From the NCBI GenBank assembly GCA_902793605.1, contig CADBEB010000003.1, positions 62,001 to 126,000 on the forward strand: a DNA stretch of 64,000 nucleotides. The letters are read 5' to 3'. The notes below the pieces were generated by a model, which was given only the letters and a program-made list of their open reading frames with translations, was not told where the DNA came from and searched no databases. Source of the DNA: an uncultured Eubacteriales bacterium (GTDB taxonomy: Bacteria > Bacillota > Clostridia > Christensenellales > Aristaeellaceae). The first letter of the stretch is position 1. Every line of letters begins with the position of its first letter. This document shows positions 35,755-43,922 of the stretch, piece by piece. Position numbers and translations under genes: made by a program.

Positions 35755-35806
35755 CCGTTTCGTCCATATAAATGATGTTGTTTTTCGGCTTGCAACATGT
35801 TACACT
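35755..35806 (+). promoter_or_regulatory. Promoter and shared regulatory element of uxuAB
   Basis: CCGTTTCGTCCATA (35755-35768), then -35 TTGTTT (35778-35783), 17-bp spacer and -10 TACACT (35801-35806). Aligned without gaps to the TRAP promoter over 60 bases, it matches at the element, the ATGTTGT around -35, and ACACTTTT at -10. A stem-loop CAGAGG / CCTCTG (35816-35837, 10-base loop) follows, as in the TRAP leader. Confidence 0.75.
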
Positions 35807-35874
35807 TTTTTAAAACAGAGGCGGAATAATTCCTCTGATGTGTCCGAAATCTACAGTAAAGGAGAATGAATCCG

Positions 35875-36951
35875 ATGAAAATGACATTTCGCTGGTATGG
35901 AAGCCAGTCTGATCCGATCCCGCTGAAGTATGTGAAGCAGATTCCCGGCATGACCGGTCTGATGGGCCTACTGGACAAGCCTGCCGGCGCGGACTGGCCG
36001 GAGGAGGAGTTCAAGACACTGAAAAAGGAAGTGAACGAGGCGGGCCTTGAGATTGAGGTGATTGAGAGCGTCAACGTTCACGAGGATATCAAGCTGGGTC
36101 TTTCCAGCCGGGATGAATATATAGCGAACTATATCTCCACAGTCCGGATGCTGGCCCGTAACGGCGTGAAGGTTGTGATTTACAATTTTATGCCGGTGTT
36201 TGACTGGCTTCGGACGGATCTGGCCCGGATAATCCCGGAGGACGGAAGCAACAGCCTGTATTTTGACGAGAAGGATTTGGGCGAGATGGGTCCGCTGGAA
36301 ATCGTCCGCAGGACGGCGGAAAGCAGCCAGGGATTCACGCTGCCCGGATGGGAGCCGGAGAGGCTGGCCCTGCTGGAGAAAACCCTGAAGCAGTATGAGA
36401 ACATCGGGCCGGATGATCTGCGGAAGAACTTCAAGTATTTCCTGGACGCGGTCTGCCCGGTGTGCGAGGAAGTCGGCGTACGGCTGGCCTGCCATCCGGA
36501 TGACCCTGCCTGGCCGATTTTCGGTCTGCCGCGGATTACCCACAGCCAGGAGGATTTCGATAAGATGGTGAAGCTGCACGACAGCCCCGCCAACTCCCTG
36601 TGCCTGTGCACCGGATCGCTGGGATCGAACCCGGACAACGATATTCCCGCTATTATCCGGCATTTTGGTGAGATGGACCGGATCGGCGCGATGCATATTC
36701 GCAATGTGAAATTCCTCGGATATCACCACTTCCGGGAGGCGGCCCACCTGAGCAGCACCGGAGATCTGGATCTGTATGAGATTGTGAAGGCCGTGTATGA
36801 TACCTGCCCCGATACCTACATCCGTCCGGACCACGGGCGCATGATCTGGGATGAGCAGGGACGGCCGGGATACGGGCTTTATGACCGCGCGCTCGGTGTG
36901 GCGTATATTAACGGTTTGTGGGAAGCAATTGAAAAAAACGAGAAGAGGTAA
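35875..36951 (+). CDS. uxuA: Mannonate dehydratase
   Basis: 358 residues. UxuA dehydrates D-mannonate to KDG in the glucuronate branch. ATG 35875 is preferred: AAAGGAG lies 10 bases upstream, whereas the ATG nine bases earlier is only 2 bases from it. The family signatures [23 protein letters not shown] (in short, FRWYG and LKYVKQIPG), [21 protein letters not shown] and [11 protein letters not shown] are visible; His and Cys in LACHPDD and the late DHG contribute metal ligands. It runs into uxuB with a 7-base gap. Confidence 0.96.
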   Translation: MKMTFRWYGSQSDPIPLKYVKQIPGMTGLMGLLDKPAGADWPEEEFKTLKKEVNEAGLEIEVIESVNVHEDIKLGLSSRDEYIANYISTVRMLARNGVKVVIYNFMPVFDWLRTDLARIIPEDGSNSLYFDEKDLGEMGPLEIVRRTAESSQGFTLPGWEPERLALLEKTLKQYENIGPDDLRKNFKYFLDAVCPVCEEVGVRLACHPDDPAWPIFGLPRITHSQEDFDKMVKLHDSPANSLCLCTGSLGSNPDNDIPAIIRHFGEMDRIGAMHIRNVKFLGYHHFREAAHLSSTGDLDLYEIVKAVYDTCPDTYIRPDHGRMIWDEQGRPGYGLYDRALGVAYINGLWEAIEKNEKR

Positions 36952-36958
36952 AATACCG

Positions 36959-38575
36959 ATGAAAGTAAGTCTTCAGGAGCTAAAGAATACTGCCGCATGG
37001 GAAAAGGCCGGGGTGCGTCTGCCGAAGTATGATATCGCGGCGATGCGGGAAAAGACGAAGGAAGCGCCGATCTGGGTGCATTTCGGTGCGGGGAATATTT
37101 TCCGGGCTTTCATTGCCGCTCTTCAGCAGCGGCTGCTGGACGCAGGGGAGGCGGACCGCGGCATCATCGCGGCGGACACCTTTGACGTGGACAATATCCG
37201 CATGATCTACGGCGGGTATGATAACCTGACCATGAGCGTGACCCTGAACGCGGACGCGACGATTGACAAGGAGATTATCGCAAGCGTGTCGGAAGCGCTG
37301 GTTGCAAAGCCGGATGAAACGGCGGACTATGCCCGGCTGAAGGACATTTTTGCCGCACCGTCCCTGCAGATGGTCTCCTTTACGATTACCGAAAAGGGCT
37401 ACGCCCTCCGGCAGATTGACGGAAACCTGCTGCCGGTGGTGACGGAGGACTTTGCGAAGGGCCCCGGAAATCCCCGGCATGCGATGACCATTGTAGCAGC
37501 GCTGCTGTATCACCGCTTCCTGCAGGGCAAGGCACCGCTGGCGGTGGTCAGCATGGACAACTGCAGCCATAATGGCGAAAAGCTGAAGGGAAGCATCCTG
37601 GAAGCGGCAGAAGCCTGGGAGAAGAACGGCTTTGTGCCCGCCGCCTTCACGGAATGGCTGAAGGACGAAAAACAGGTTTCCTTCCCCTGGAGTATGATCG
37701 ACAAGATTACGCCGCGGCCCGCGCTGGCGGTGCAGACCATGCTGGAAGAAGCCGGGATCGAGGATATGGCGCCGCTGAAGACGCCCCGCGGGACATTCGT
37801 TGCCCCCTTCGTCAATGCCGAGAAGGCACAATATCTGGTGATCGAAGACCGGTTCCCGAACGGACGCCCGCCGCTGGAGAAGGCCGGGGTGTATTTTACT
37901 GACCGGGATACTGTTAACAAGACCGAACGGATGAAGGTCACCACCTGCCTGAACCCGCTGCATACAGGACTGGCGGTGTACGGCTGCCTGCTGGGTTATA
38001 CGCTGATCTGCGAAGAGATGAAGGACGCGGATCTGGTCCGCCTGATCCGGCGGCTGGGGTATGTGGAAGGCCTGCCGGTGGTAACGGATCCGGGTATTCT
38101 GAAACCGCGTGATTTCATTGACGAAGTGATGCAGCAGCGCCTGCCCAATCCGTTCATGCCGGATGCGCCGCAGCGCATCGCCACGGACACTTCCCAGAAG
38201 GTCGGGATCCGTCTGGGCGAGACGATCAAGAGTTATGTAGCTGAGAACCGCCCGACGGATCAGCTGATCGCGCTGCCGCTGGTGATTGCCGGCTGGCTGC
38301 GGTATCTGCTGGCTGTGGATGATCGGGGCAACGCGATGCCTCTGTCCGATGACCCGCTGGTTCCGGAACTCTGCAAACAGCTGGAGGGGATTGAACTCGG
38401 CAGGCCCGAAACCATCGGGGAAAAACTTCGCCCGATTCTGGCCAACAGCCTGATCTTCGGCAGCGACCTGACCCAAACGCCGCTGGCGGAACGCATCGAA
38501 GGATATTTCCTGGAAGAGATCGCCGGCCCCGGCGCGGTCCGGGCGACTCTGCGGAAGTATCTGCCCGAAGAATAA
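36959..38575 (+). CDS. uxuB: Fructuronate reductase (mannonate oxidoreductase)
   Basis: 538 residues from ATG 36959. It reduces D-fructuronate to D-mannonate with NADH. Mannitol dehydrogenase family: Rossmann motif IWVHFGAGNIFRAFIA at about 38-53, VSMDNCSHNGEKLKGSI, and the catalytic Lys region RMKVTTCLNPLHTGLAVYG. GAAGAGG precedes the start and lies in the end of uxuA, consistent with translational coupling. The combination uxuA-uxuB is the glucuronate branch complementing uxaBCA. Confidence 0.94.
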   Translation: MKVSLQELKNTAAWEKAGVRLPKYDIAAMREKTKEAPIWVHFGAGNIFRAFIAALQQRLLDAGEADRGIIAADTFDVDNIRMIYGGYDNLTMSVTLNADATIDKEIIASVSEALVAKPDETADYARLKDIFAAPSLQMVSFTITEKGYALRQIDGNLLPVVTEDFAKGPGNPRHAMTIVAALLYHRFLQGKAPLAVVSMDNCSHNGEKLKGSILEAAEAWEKNGFVPAAFTEWLKDEKQVSFPWSMIDKITPRPALAVQTMLEEAGIEDMAPLKTPRGTFVAPFVNAEKAQYLVIEDRFPNGRPPLEKAGVYFTDRDTVNKTERMKVTTCLNPLHTGLAVYGCLLGYTLICEEMKDADLVRLIRRLGYVEGLPVVTDPGILKPRDFIDEVMQQRLPNPFMPDAPQRIATDTSQKVGIRLGETIKSYVAENRPTDQLIALPLVIAGWLRYLLAVDDRGNAMPLSDDPLVPELCKQLEGIELGRPETIGEKLRPILANSLIFGSDLTQTPLAERIEGYFLEEIAGPGAVRATLRKYLPEE

Positions 38576-38624
38576 ACCTGCTGTTCAGCTGCTGCGATGA
38601 AGAGGAGATACCGGAGGCAGAAAG

Positions 38625-40168
38625 ATGAAAAGGGTTCTGTATATTCTGAACGACTGCATGAGGAAGTTCACCTATGAGCGAACGGCCGGGAGATTGCTAC
38701 GCACAGGGGCGGCTTCCTTCCCTTTGAAGTGGAATTGAACGGATTGCTGGAGGAGGGCGGGACGGCTGAACTGACGGTAGAGGCGGATAACTGGATCAGC
38801 CATAACACGCTGCCGATCGGTACGGAAGGCGAGACGGTCTTCTTCGGATCGGATAATCCGGGAATTCCCTCTGTGGAAGCGGGCAAAAAGATGCAGCTTG
38901 AGAGAGGCATCAACCGGCCTGCTTTTGACTTTTTCAATTATACCGGGATTCAGCGCCCGGTAAGATTGCTGGCTACTCCCGGGCGCTATATCAGGGATAT
39001 CACACTTGTGCCTGCCCTGAACGGCGAGGTGCGCTATGAAACGGAAACGGCAGGGGAAGGCGGGGAATTTCCGGCCGAAGTGACAGCGGAGGTGCTGGAC
39101 GCGACAAAAAATCCGGTAGCCCTATGCAGCGGAAGAACGGGAATTCTGAAGATAGACAATCCGCAGTTATGGGAGCCGAGCCCCGGAATCCCTTATCTAT
39201 ATACTGCACGGTTTTCATATGGCGATGATCTGTATGAGCTGCCCTTCGGCATCCGGGAAGTACGGGTGGAAGGGACCCGTTTCCTGATTAACGGAAGACC
39301 GTTCCGGTTTCACGGCCCCTGTAAGCATGAGGACAGTCCGTTCCACGGCAGAGGAGTTGACCAGTGTCTGAACGTGACGGATATCAACCTCTATCACTGG
39401 CTGCATGCAAACTGTTTCCGGACCAGTCATTACCCCTATGCGGAAGAGATGTATCAGCTGTGCGACCGGGAAGGGATTGTGGTTGTAGACGAAACCCCGG
39501 CGGTAGGTATGTGGGCATCTGAAAACTACGGATGGAATCTGGCGGAATATCATGAACAGGTATTGAAGGATATGATTGCCCGGGATAAGAATCACCCCTG
39601 TGTGGTGATGTGGAGCGTAGGGAATGAACCTGATACGGATTCCCTGCCGGACAAAGCATACGATTACTGGATGCCTTTGTACGAAGCCGCGCATAAAGCT
39701 GATCCGCAAAATCGGCCTGTGACGGTTGTGGGGTGTCAGAACCGGTACGACCGGGACCGGGTGATCCGCGCGATGGATGTGGTAATGATCAACCGGTATT
39801 ACGGCTGGTACAATCTGTCCGGGGATCTGGAAGCAGCGAAATACGCATTCCGGGTCGAACTGGACTGGTGGGATCATCAGCACAAACCGGTGATCCTGTC
39901 CGAGTACGGCGCGGATACTATTGCCGGCATGCACGGCGCGGCGGAGGAAATGTTCACCGAGGAATACCAGGTGGCCTATTATGAGGCGATGAGCGAGTGC
40001 CTGGATGAGCGGGACTTTGTGATCGGTGAAATGCCATGGAACTTTGCGGATTTCGCCACCTGTGAGGGACCGATGCGCGCGGGCGGAAACCGGAAAGGGC
40101 TGTTTACCAGGGACAGAAGGCCCAAGATGGCAGCTCATTATTTCCGGAACAGGTGGGGAAGAAAATAA
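38625..40168 (+). pseudogene. GH2 beta-glucuronidase gene with an internal deletion and frame change
   Basis: ATG 38625 (GGAGG upstream) begins a plausible GH2 N-terminus (VLYILNDCMRKFTY), but about 50 bases later the frame jumps. The GH2 frame, closed by TGA at 38675-38677, resumes as ANGREIATHRGGFLPFEVEL and continues to the stop at 40168. Compared with E. coli beta-glucuronidase, about 95 residues of the jelly-roll domain are missing. The barrel is intact: acid/base Glu in MWSVGNEPDTDS, nucleophile Glu in VILSEYGADTIAG, and the NRKGLFTRDRRPK motif. A product from GTG 38729 (479 residues) is possible but probably misfolded. Position after uxuAB fits release of glucuronate from glucuronides. 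Confidence 0.8.
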
Positions 40169-40188
40169 GGGAGTGTTCCATATCGAAG

Positions 40189-40219
40189 ACAACGCAGGCA
40201 CCGCTGGCGCCTGCGTTGT
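40189..40219. terminator. Bidirectional hairpin between the GH2 gene and msmX
   Basis: ACAACGCAGGC / GCCTGCGTTGT, an 11-bp perfect stem with a 9-base loop, between convergent genes. The T run on either side is short, so efficiency is uncertain. Confidence 0.6.
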
Positions 40220-40248
40220 TGAATCTCTTCGGCCGGAAGAAACGATTG

Positions 40249-41376
40249 TTATCCGTCAATGAGGCTTTTTTCCGTTTCGGGATCAAAGAGGTGCATGACC
40301 TTCGCGGGGAAGGTGATGTACATTTTGTTGCCGTAGGACAGGGAAGCCCGCTGCTCTTTTGACAGATCGACTGTGGGGAGGCGGACGATGATCTTGTCGT
40401 CGTTCTTGCTCCGCAGGTGCAGGTGCAGCTCGCTGCCCATCATCTCGTTGACGTCGATAGTGCATTCGATCGCATCTTCGGCGTTGTCAAAGAGGACGGT
40501 GGTATGCTCAGGCCGGACGCCGAGAATGATCTCCTGGGAACCGACGCCTTTCTGCGCCAGGACCGCGTTCTGTTCGTCGTTCAATGGCAGCTTCACGTCC
40601 AGCAGCTCCACGTAGTAGCTGTTTCCGCCCTTCACCAGGTTTGCCTTAAGGAAATTCATCTGCGGACTGCCGATAAAGCCGGCCACGAAGAGATTCACCG
40701 GGGTGTCGAACACCTCCTGGGGCGTTCCGACCTGCTCGATGTAGCCGTCCTTCATAATGACGATCCGGTCGCCGAGGGTCATGGCTTCCGTCTGGTCATG
40801 GGTGACGTAGATAAAGGTCGTATCCAGCTTCTGCCGGAGGAGGATGATCTCCGCGCGCATCTGGTTGCGCAGCTTGGCGTCCAGGTTTGACAGCGGCTCG
40901 TCCATCAGGAACACCTTGGCGTTGCGCACCATGGCGCGGCCGATGGCGACGCGCTGGCGCTGGCCGCCGGACAGGGCACGGGGCTTGCGGGTCAGGTACT
41001 CGGTGATGCCCAGGATCTTCGCGGCATTGGTGACCCGGTCGTAGACCTCATCCTCAGGGACTTTTTTCAGCCGGAGGCTGAAAGCGATGTTGTCATATAC
41101 GGTCATGTGGGGATAGAGCGCATAGTTCTGGAAGACCATGGCGATATCCCGGTCCTTGGGCTGCAGGTCGTTCACGACCTCGCCATCGATTTCCAGGGTG
41201 CCGTCGGAGATGTCCTCCAGGCCGGCGATCATCCGCAGGGTGGTGGATTTGCCGCAGCCGGAGGGTCCGACGAAGACCACGAACTCTTTGTCCATGATCT
41301 CCAGGTTAAAGTCATGGACCGCGGTGACTTTATTGTCATAGACTTTCTTGACGTCTGTCAGTTTAACGCTTGCCAT
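40249..41376 (-). CDS. MsmX/UgpC-type sugar ABC transporter ATPase
   Basis: 375 residues. Walker A GPSGCGKST near 38-46, Q-loop QNYALYPHMTV, signature LSGGQRQRVAIGRAMVRN, Walker B VFLMDEPLSNLD, switch His in VTHDQTEAM, then a C-terminal OB-fold regulatory domain (TOBE; VRPEHTTVLF, MGSELHLHL). Such ATPases energise several CUT1 sugar importers. It is the last gene of the maltodextrin operon, 21 bases after malG. It may also serve the LplB/YtcP importer at 11.5 kb, which lacks its own ATPase in this window. Confidence 0.95.
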   Translation of the reverse strand: MASVKLTDVKKVYDNKVTAVHDFNLEIMDKEFVVFVGPSGCGKSTTLRMIAGLEDISDGTLEIDGEVVNDLQPKDRDIAMVFQNYALYPHMTVYDNIAFSLRLKKVPEDEVYDRVTNAAKILGITEYLTRKPRALSGGQRQRVAIGRAMVRNAKVFLMDEPLSNLDAKLRNQMRAEIILLRQKLDTTFIYVTHDQTEAMTLGDRIVIMKDGYIEQVGTPQEVFDTPVNLFVAGFIGSPQMNFLKANLVKGGNSYYVELLDVKLPLNDEQNAVLAQKGVGSQEIILGVRPEHTTVLFDNAEDAIECTIDVNEMMGSELHLHLRSKNDDKIIVRLPTVDLSKEQRASLSYGNKMYITFPAKVMHLFDPETEKSLIDG

Positions 41377-41397
41377 ATCGATTTGCTCCTTCCTGAA

Positions 41398-42270
41398 TTA
41401 TCCTTTAACGGCTCCGCCGGTGACACCCTCCACATAGTACTTCTGCAGGAAGAGGAAGAGGATGGTCACGGGGAGAGCGACCAGTACGCCGCCCGCGCAG
41501 AACATGGTGTAGCAATTGGAGATCTGGTCCTTGTTCAGCCAGTCATACAGGCCGACGGCCACGTTCTTGCCGGCGGAGGTACCGAAGGCGATGTAGCGCG
41601 CGAAAACGTAATCGCCCCAGGGCCCCATAAAGGCGGTCAGGACCGTGTAGATGACGATCGGCTTGGAAAGGGGCAGGATAATCTTATAAAGGATCTTGGC
41701 CCGGGTGGCGCCGTCCACGCGGGCTGCCTCGTCCAGGGACATCGGGATCGTGTCAAAGAAGCCCTTGGAAACGTAATACCCCATGCCTGAGGAGGCGACG
41801 TAGACGAGGATCAGGCCGGGAACCGCGTTGGCCTGGGTGAGGCCCAGGTCCTTCAGCACGCGGTAGAGGATGATCATGGAGAGCATGCCGGGGAACATGC
41901 CCAGGATCAGCATGAACCGCATCAGCGGCTGCCGCATCTTGAAGCGGAACCGGGACAGGGTGTAGCTCATGCACAGCACGATGATCGTCTGCAGGACGGC
42001 AGTGGCCAGGGCTGCGATGAAGGTGTTCGTATACCAGCGGGGAAAATCCGTCTGGAAAAGCTTAACATAGTTGTCGGTTCCCCAGACTTTGGGCATGACA
42101 TAACCCACAGGGCCGGTGTTCTCCACCCGGAAGGACTGCAGCACGATGCAGACGAAGGGAATCAGCCAGATGATGCTGATGACGATCAGCAGGACATGGA
42201 TGGCGGTATTGGAGATCGCACGGGAGGTTTTCAGTCCCATGTGACGCTTGGCTGTTGCTTCACTCATCAC
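41398..42270 (-). CDS. MalG-type maltodextrin ABC permease
   Basis: 290 residues, six predicted helices. The ATPase-contact loop (EAARVDGATRAKILYKIILPLSKP, seen in parts) lies at about 190-215. The C-terminus YYVEGVTGGAVKG matches MalG, which ends in a motif contacting the ATPase. Its start overlaps the end of malF by 4 bases (ATGA-type). Forms the membrane channel with MalF. Confidence 0.93.
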   Translation of the reverse strand: MMSEATAKRHMGLKTSRAISNTAIHVLLIVISIIWLIPFVCIVLQSFRVENTGPVGYVMPKVWGTDNYVKLFQTDFPRWYTNTFIAALATAVLQTIIVLCMSYTLSRFRFKMRQPLMRFMLILGMFPGMLSMIILYRVLKDLGLTQANAVPGLILVYVASSGMGYYVSKGFFDTIPMSLDEAARVDGATRAKILYKIILPLSKPIVIYTVLTAFMGPWGDYVFARYIAFGTSAGKNVAVGLYDWLNKDQISNCYTMFCAGGVLVALPVTILFLFLQKYYVEGVTGGAVKG

Positions 42271-43814
42271 CGGAAATCCTCCTCATTCTTGATACTCGGC
42301 AGCAGGTTGTACACGATCAGTGAGATCAGCGCGACAACCACGAACACCAGGATACCGATGACGGAGGCCAGGTAATACTTGGATTCCGCTCCCATGGTGA
42401 TCTTGAACAGCCACGTGATCAGCAGGTCGGTATAGCCGACTGAACCCGACGCCGACGAGGCCGCGGCATTGGTCGGTGCGCCGGCTGTCAGCAGGTAGAT
42501 TACGTTGAAGTTGTTCATGTTGCCGGTAAAGCTCGTCAGCAAGTAGGGTCCCGTAACGAACAGCATGTACGGCAGGGTGATCTTCCGGTACTGCTGCCAG
42601 CCGGAAGCCCCGTCGATCTTGGCAGATTCGTAAAGGTCCGCGGGGATGTTCATCAGGATGCCGGTGGTGATCAGCATCAGGTAGGGGATGCCGATCCAGA
42701 TGTTGATCAGGATCACCGTCACCCGGGCCAGCCAGGGCCGGCTCGCGTCCCCGAAAAAGTCAATGGCCTGCGTGATCCATCCCATGTCCAGCAGGAACCC
42801 GTTGATAATGCCGTTCTTGGCGAACATCTTCGAAACATACAGCAGGGAGATGAACTGCGGGATCGCGATGGTCAGCACCAGGATCGTCCGCCAGCCCTTC
42901 TTGAATTTTATCCCTTTCTTGTTGATGGCCATAGCCACGAACATGCCCAGAAAGTAGTTGGTGAAGGTGGCGAAGAAGGCCCAGATCAGTGTCCAGATCA
43001 GCACCTCGCCGAAGGTGGCGGCGTAGGACTGTGTGCCCCCTGAACCGCCGCTCCAGGAAAGCATCGTGTTGAAGTTGTCCAGGCCGACCCAGGTGAAGAG
43101 GCTGTTGGTATAGCCGTTGTGGGTGCCGTCATAGTTGGTGAAGGCCACCAGGATCATGAACAGGATCGGCAATACCGTAAAGATAAAGATGCCGGTCACA
43201 GGCAGGGCCAGCAGGGTTTTGTGGAACTGGTCGTCCACGACGCTGCGCAGGTCGTCCTTGCCGCTCTTTAGTTTTTTACCGGAGGCCAGAATCTTCTCTG
43301 CCATCTTGTTCTGCTTCACATTCACCCGCCAGGTGTAGATGAAAGCGATGATGAAGAAGATCGTCAGCACGCCGTACAGCAGGATCTGGAAGGAATTGTC
43401 GTGATAGGTGGTCGTGTAGGCATCCAGGACCTCGTTGTATTCCTCGCTGGGTCCGACTTTTCCGAGGGAAGGCAGCATGCTCAGCCAGTACCCGCCGGAC
43501 AGGATCATATAACTGATAAAGACGATCTCGAACAGGAGGAACAGCAGTCCGCGGAGGATCTGCCCCCGGGCCAGACAGCCGAACCCCATGATGAAAAATG
43601 AAAGTTTGGTTTTCCAGTCGCCATGGATAAAGGTGTTCACGATATCGGCAAATTCTCTGCCGATGGCTGAGCCGGCTTTTTTCAGCCCGTTTCCGATCTT
43701 CAGGAAGAAATTCCCGATCGCTTTGGGAATGCCGGTGAAGAATCGTCCCAGCCTGTACCCGAATTTCTGCCCTTTGGACAGTTTCAGGAACTCCAGATCA
43801 CTGAGCTGTGTCAT
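42267..43814 (-). CDS. MalF-type maltodextrin ABC permease with an N-terminal extension
   Basis: 515 residues from ATG 43814 (GAGGAG 12 bases upstream, rather far; an in-frame TTG further up has no better site). The first 95 residues form a basic amphipathic stretch and two extra helices, absent from the short LplB-type permeases but reminiscent of long MalF proteins. The transport core follows: six helices, a large extracellular loop with YTNSLFTWVGLDNF, and the contact loop LYESAKIDGASGWQQYRKITLP near 400. Eight helices in all resembles E. coli MalF. Confidence 0.9.
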   Translation of the reverse strand: MTQLSDLEFLKLSKGQKFGYRLGRFFTGIPKAIGNFFLKIGNGLKKAGSAIGREFADIVNTFIHGDWKTKLSFFIMGFGCLARGQILRGLLFLLFEIVFISYMILSGGYWLSMLPSLGKVGPSEEYNEVLDAYTTTYHDNSFQILLYGVLTIFFIIAFIYTWRVNVKQNKMAEKILASGKKLKSGKDDLRSVVDDQFHKTLLALPVTGIFIFTVLPILFMILVAFTNYDGTHNGYTNSLFTWVGLDNFNTMLSWSGGSGGTQSYAATFGEVLIWTLIWAFFATFTNYFLGMFVAMAINKKGIKFKKGWRTILVLTIAIPQFISLLYVSKMFAKNGIINGFLLDMGWITQAIDFFGDASRPWLARVTVILINIWIGIPYLMLITTGILMNIPADLYESAKIDGASGWQQYRKITLPYMLFVTGPYLLTSFTGNMNNFNVIYLLTAGAPTNAAASSASGSVGYTDLLITWLFKITMGAESKYYLASVIGILVFVVVALISLIVYNLLPSIKNEEDFR

Positions 43815-43852
43815 GTCCGTGATCCACTCCTCTCCAGAATTAAACAAAAGCA

Positions 43853-43882
43853 GCCGGAGCCGAAAGGATCTTCAGCTCCGGC
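43853..43882 (-). terminator. Intra-operon hairpin between malE and malF
   Basis: GCCGGAGC / GCTCCGGC, 8-bp stem with a 14-base loop, followed on the minus strand by TGCTTTTGTTT. It mirrors the hairpin after the TRAP binding-protein gene and should raise binding-protein output over permease. Confidence 0.6.
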
Positions 43883-43922
43883 CGCATGCTATGCCGTTGT
43901 ATGAACGGCCGGTCATCCTGCT

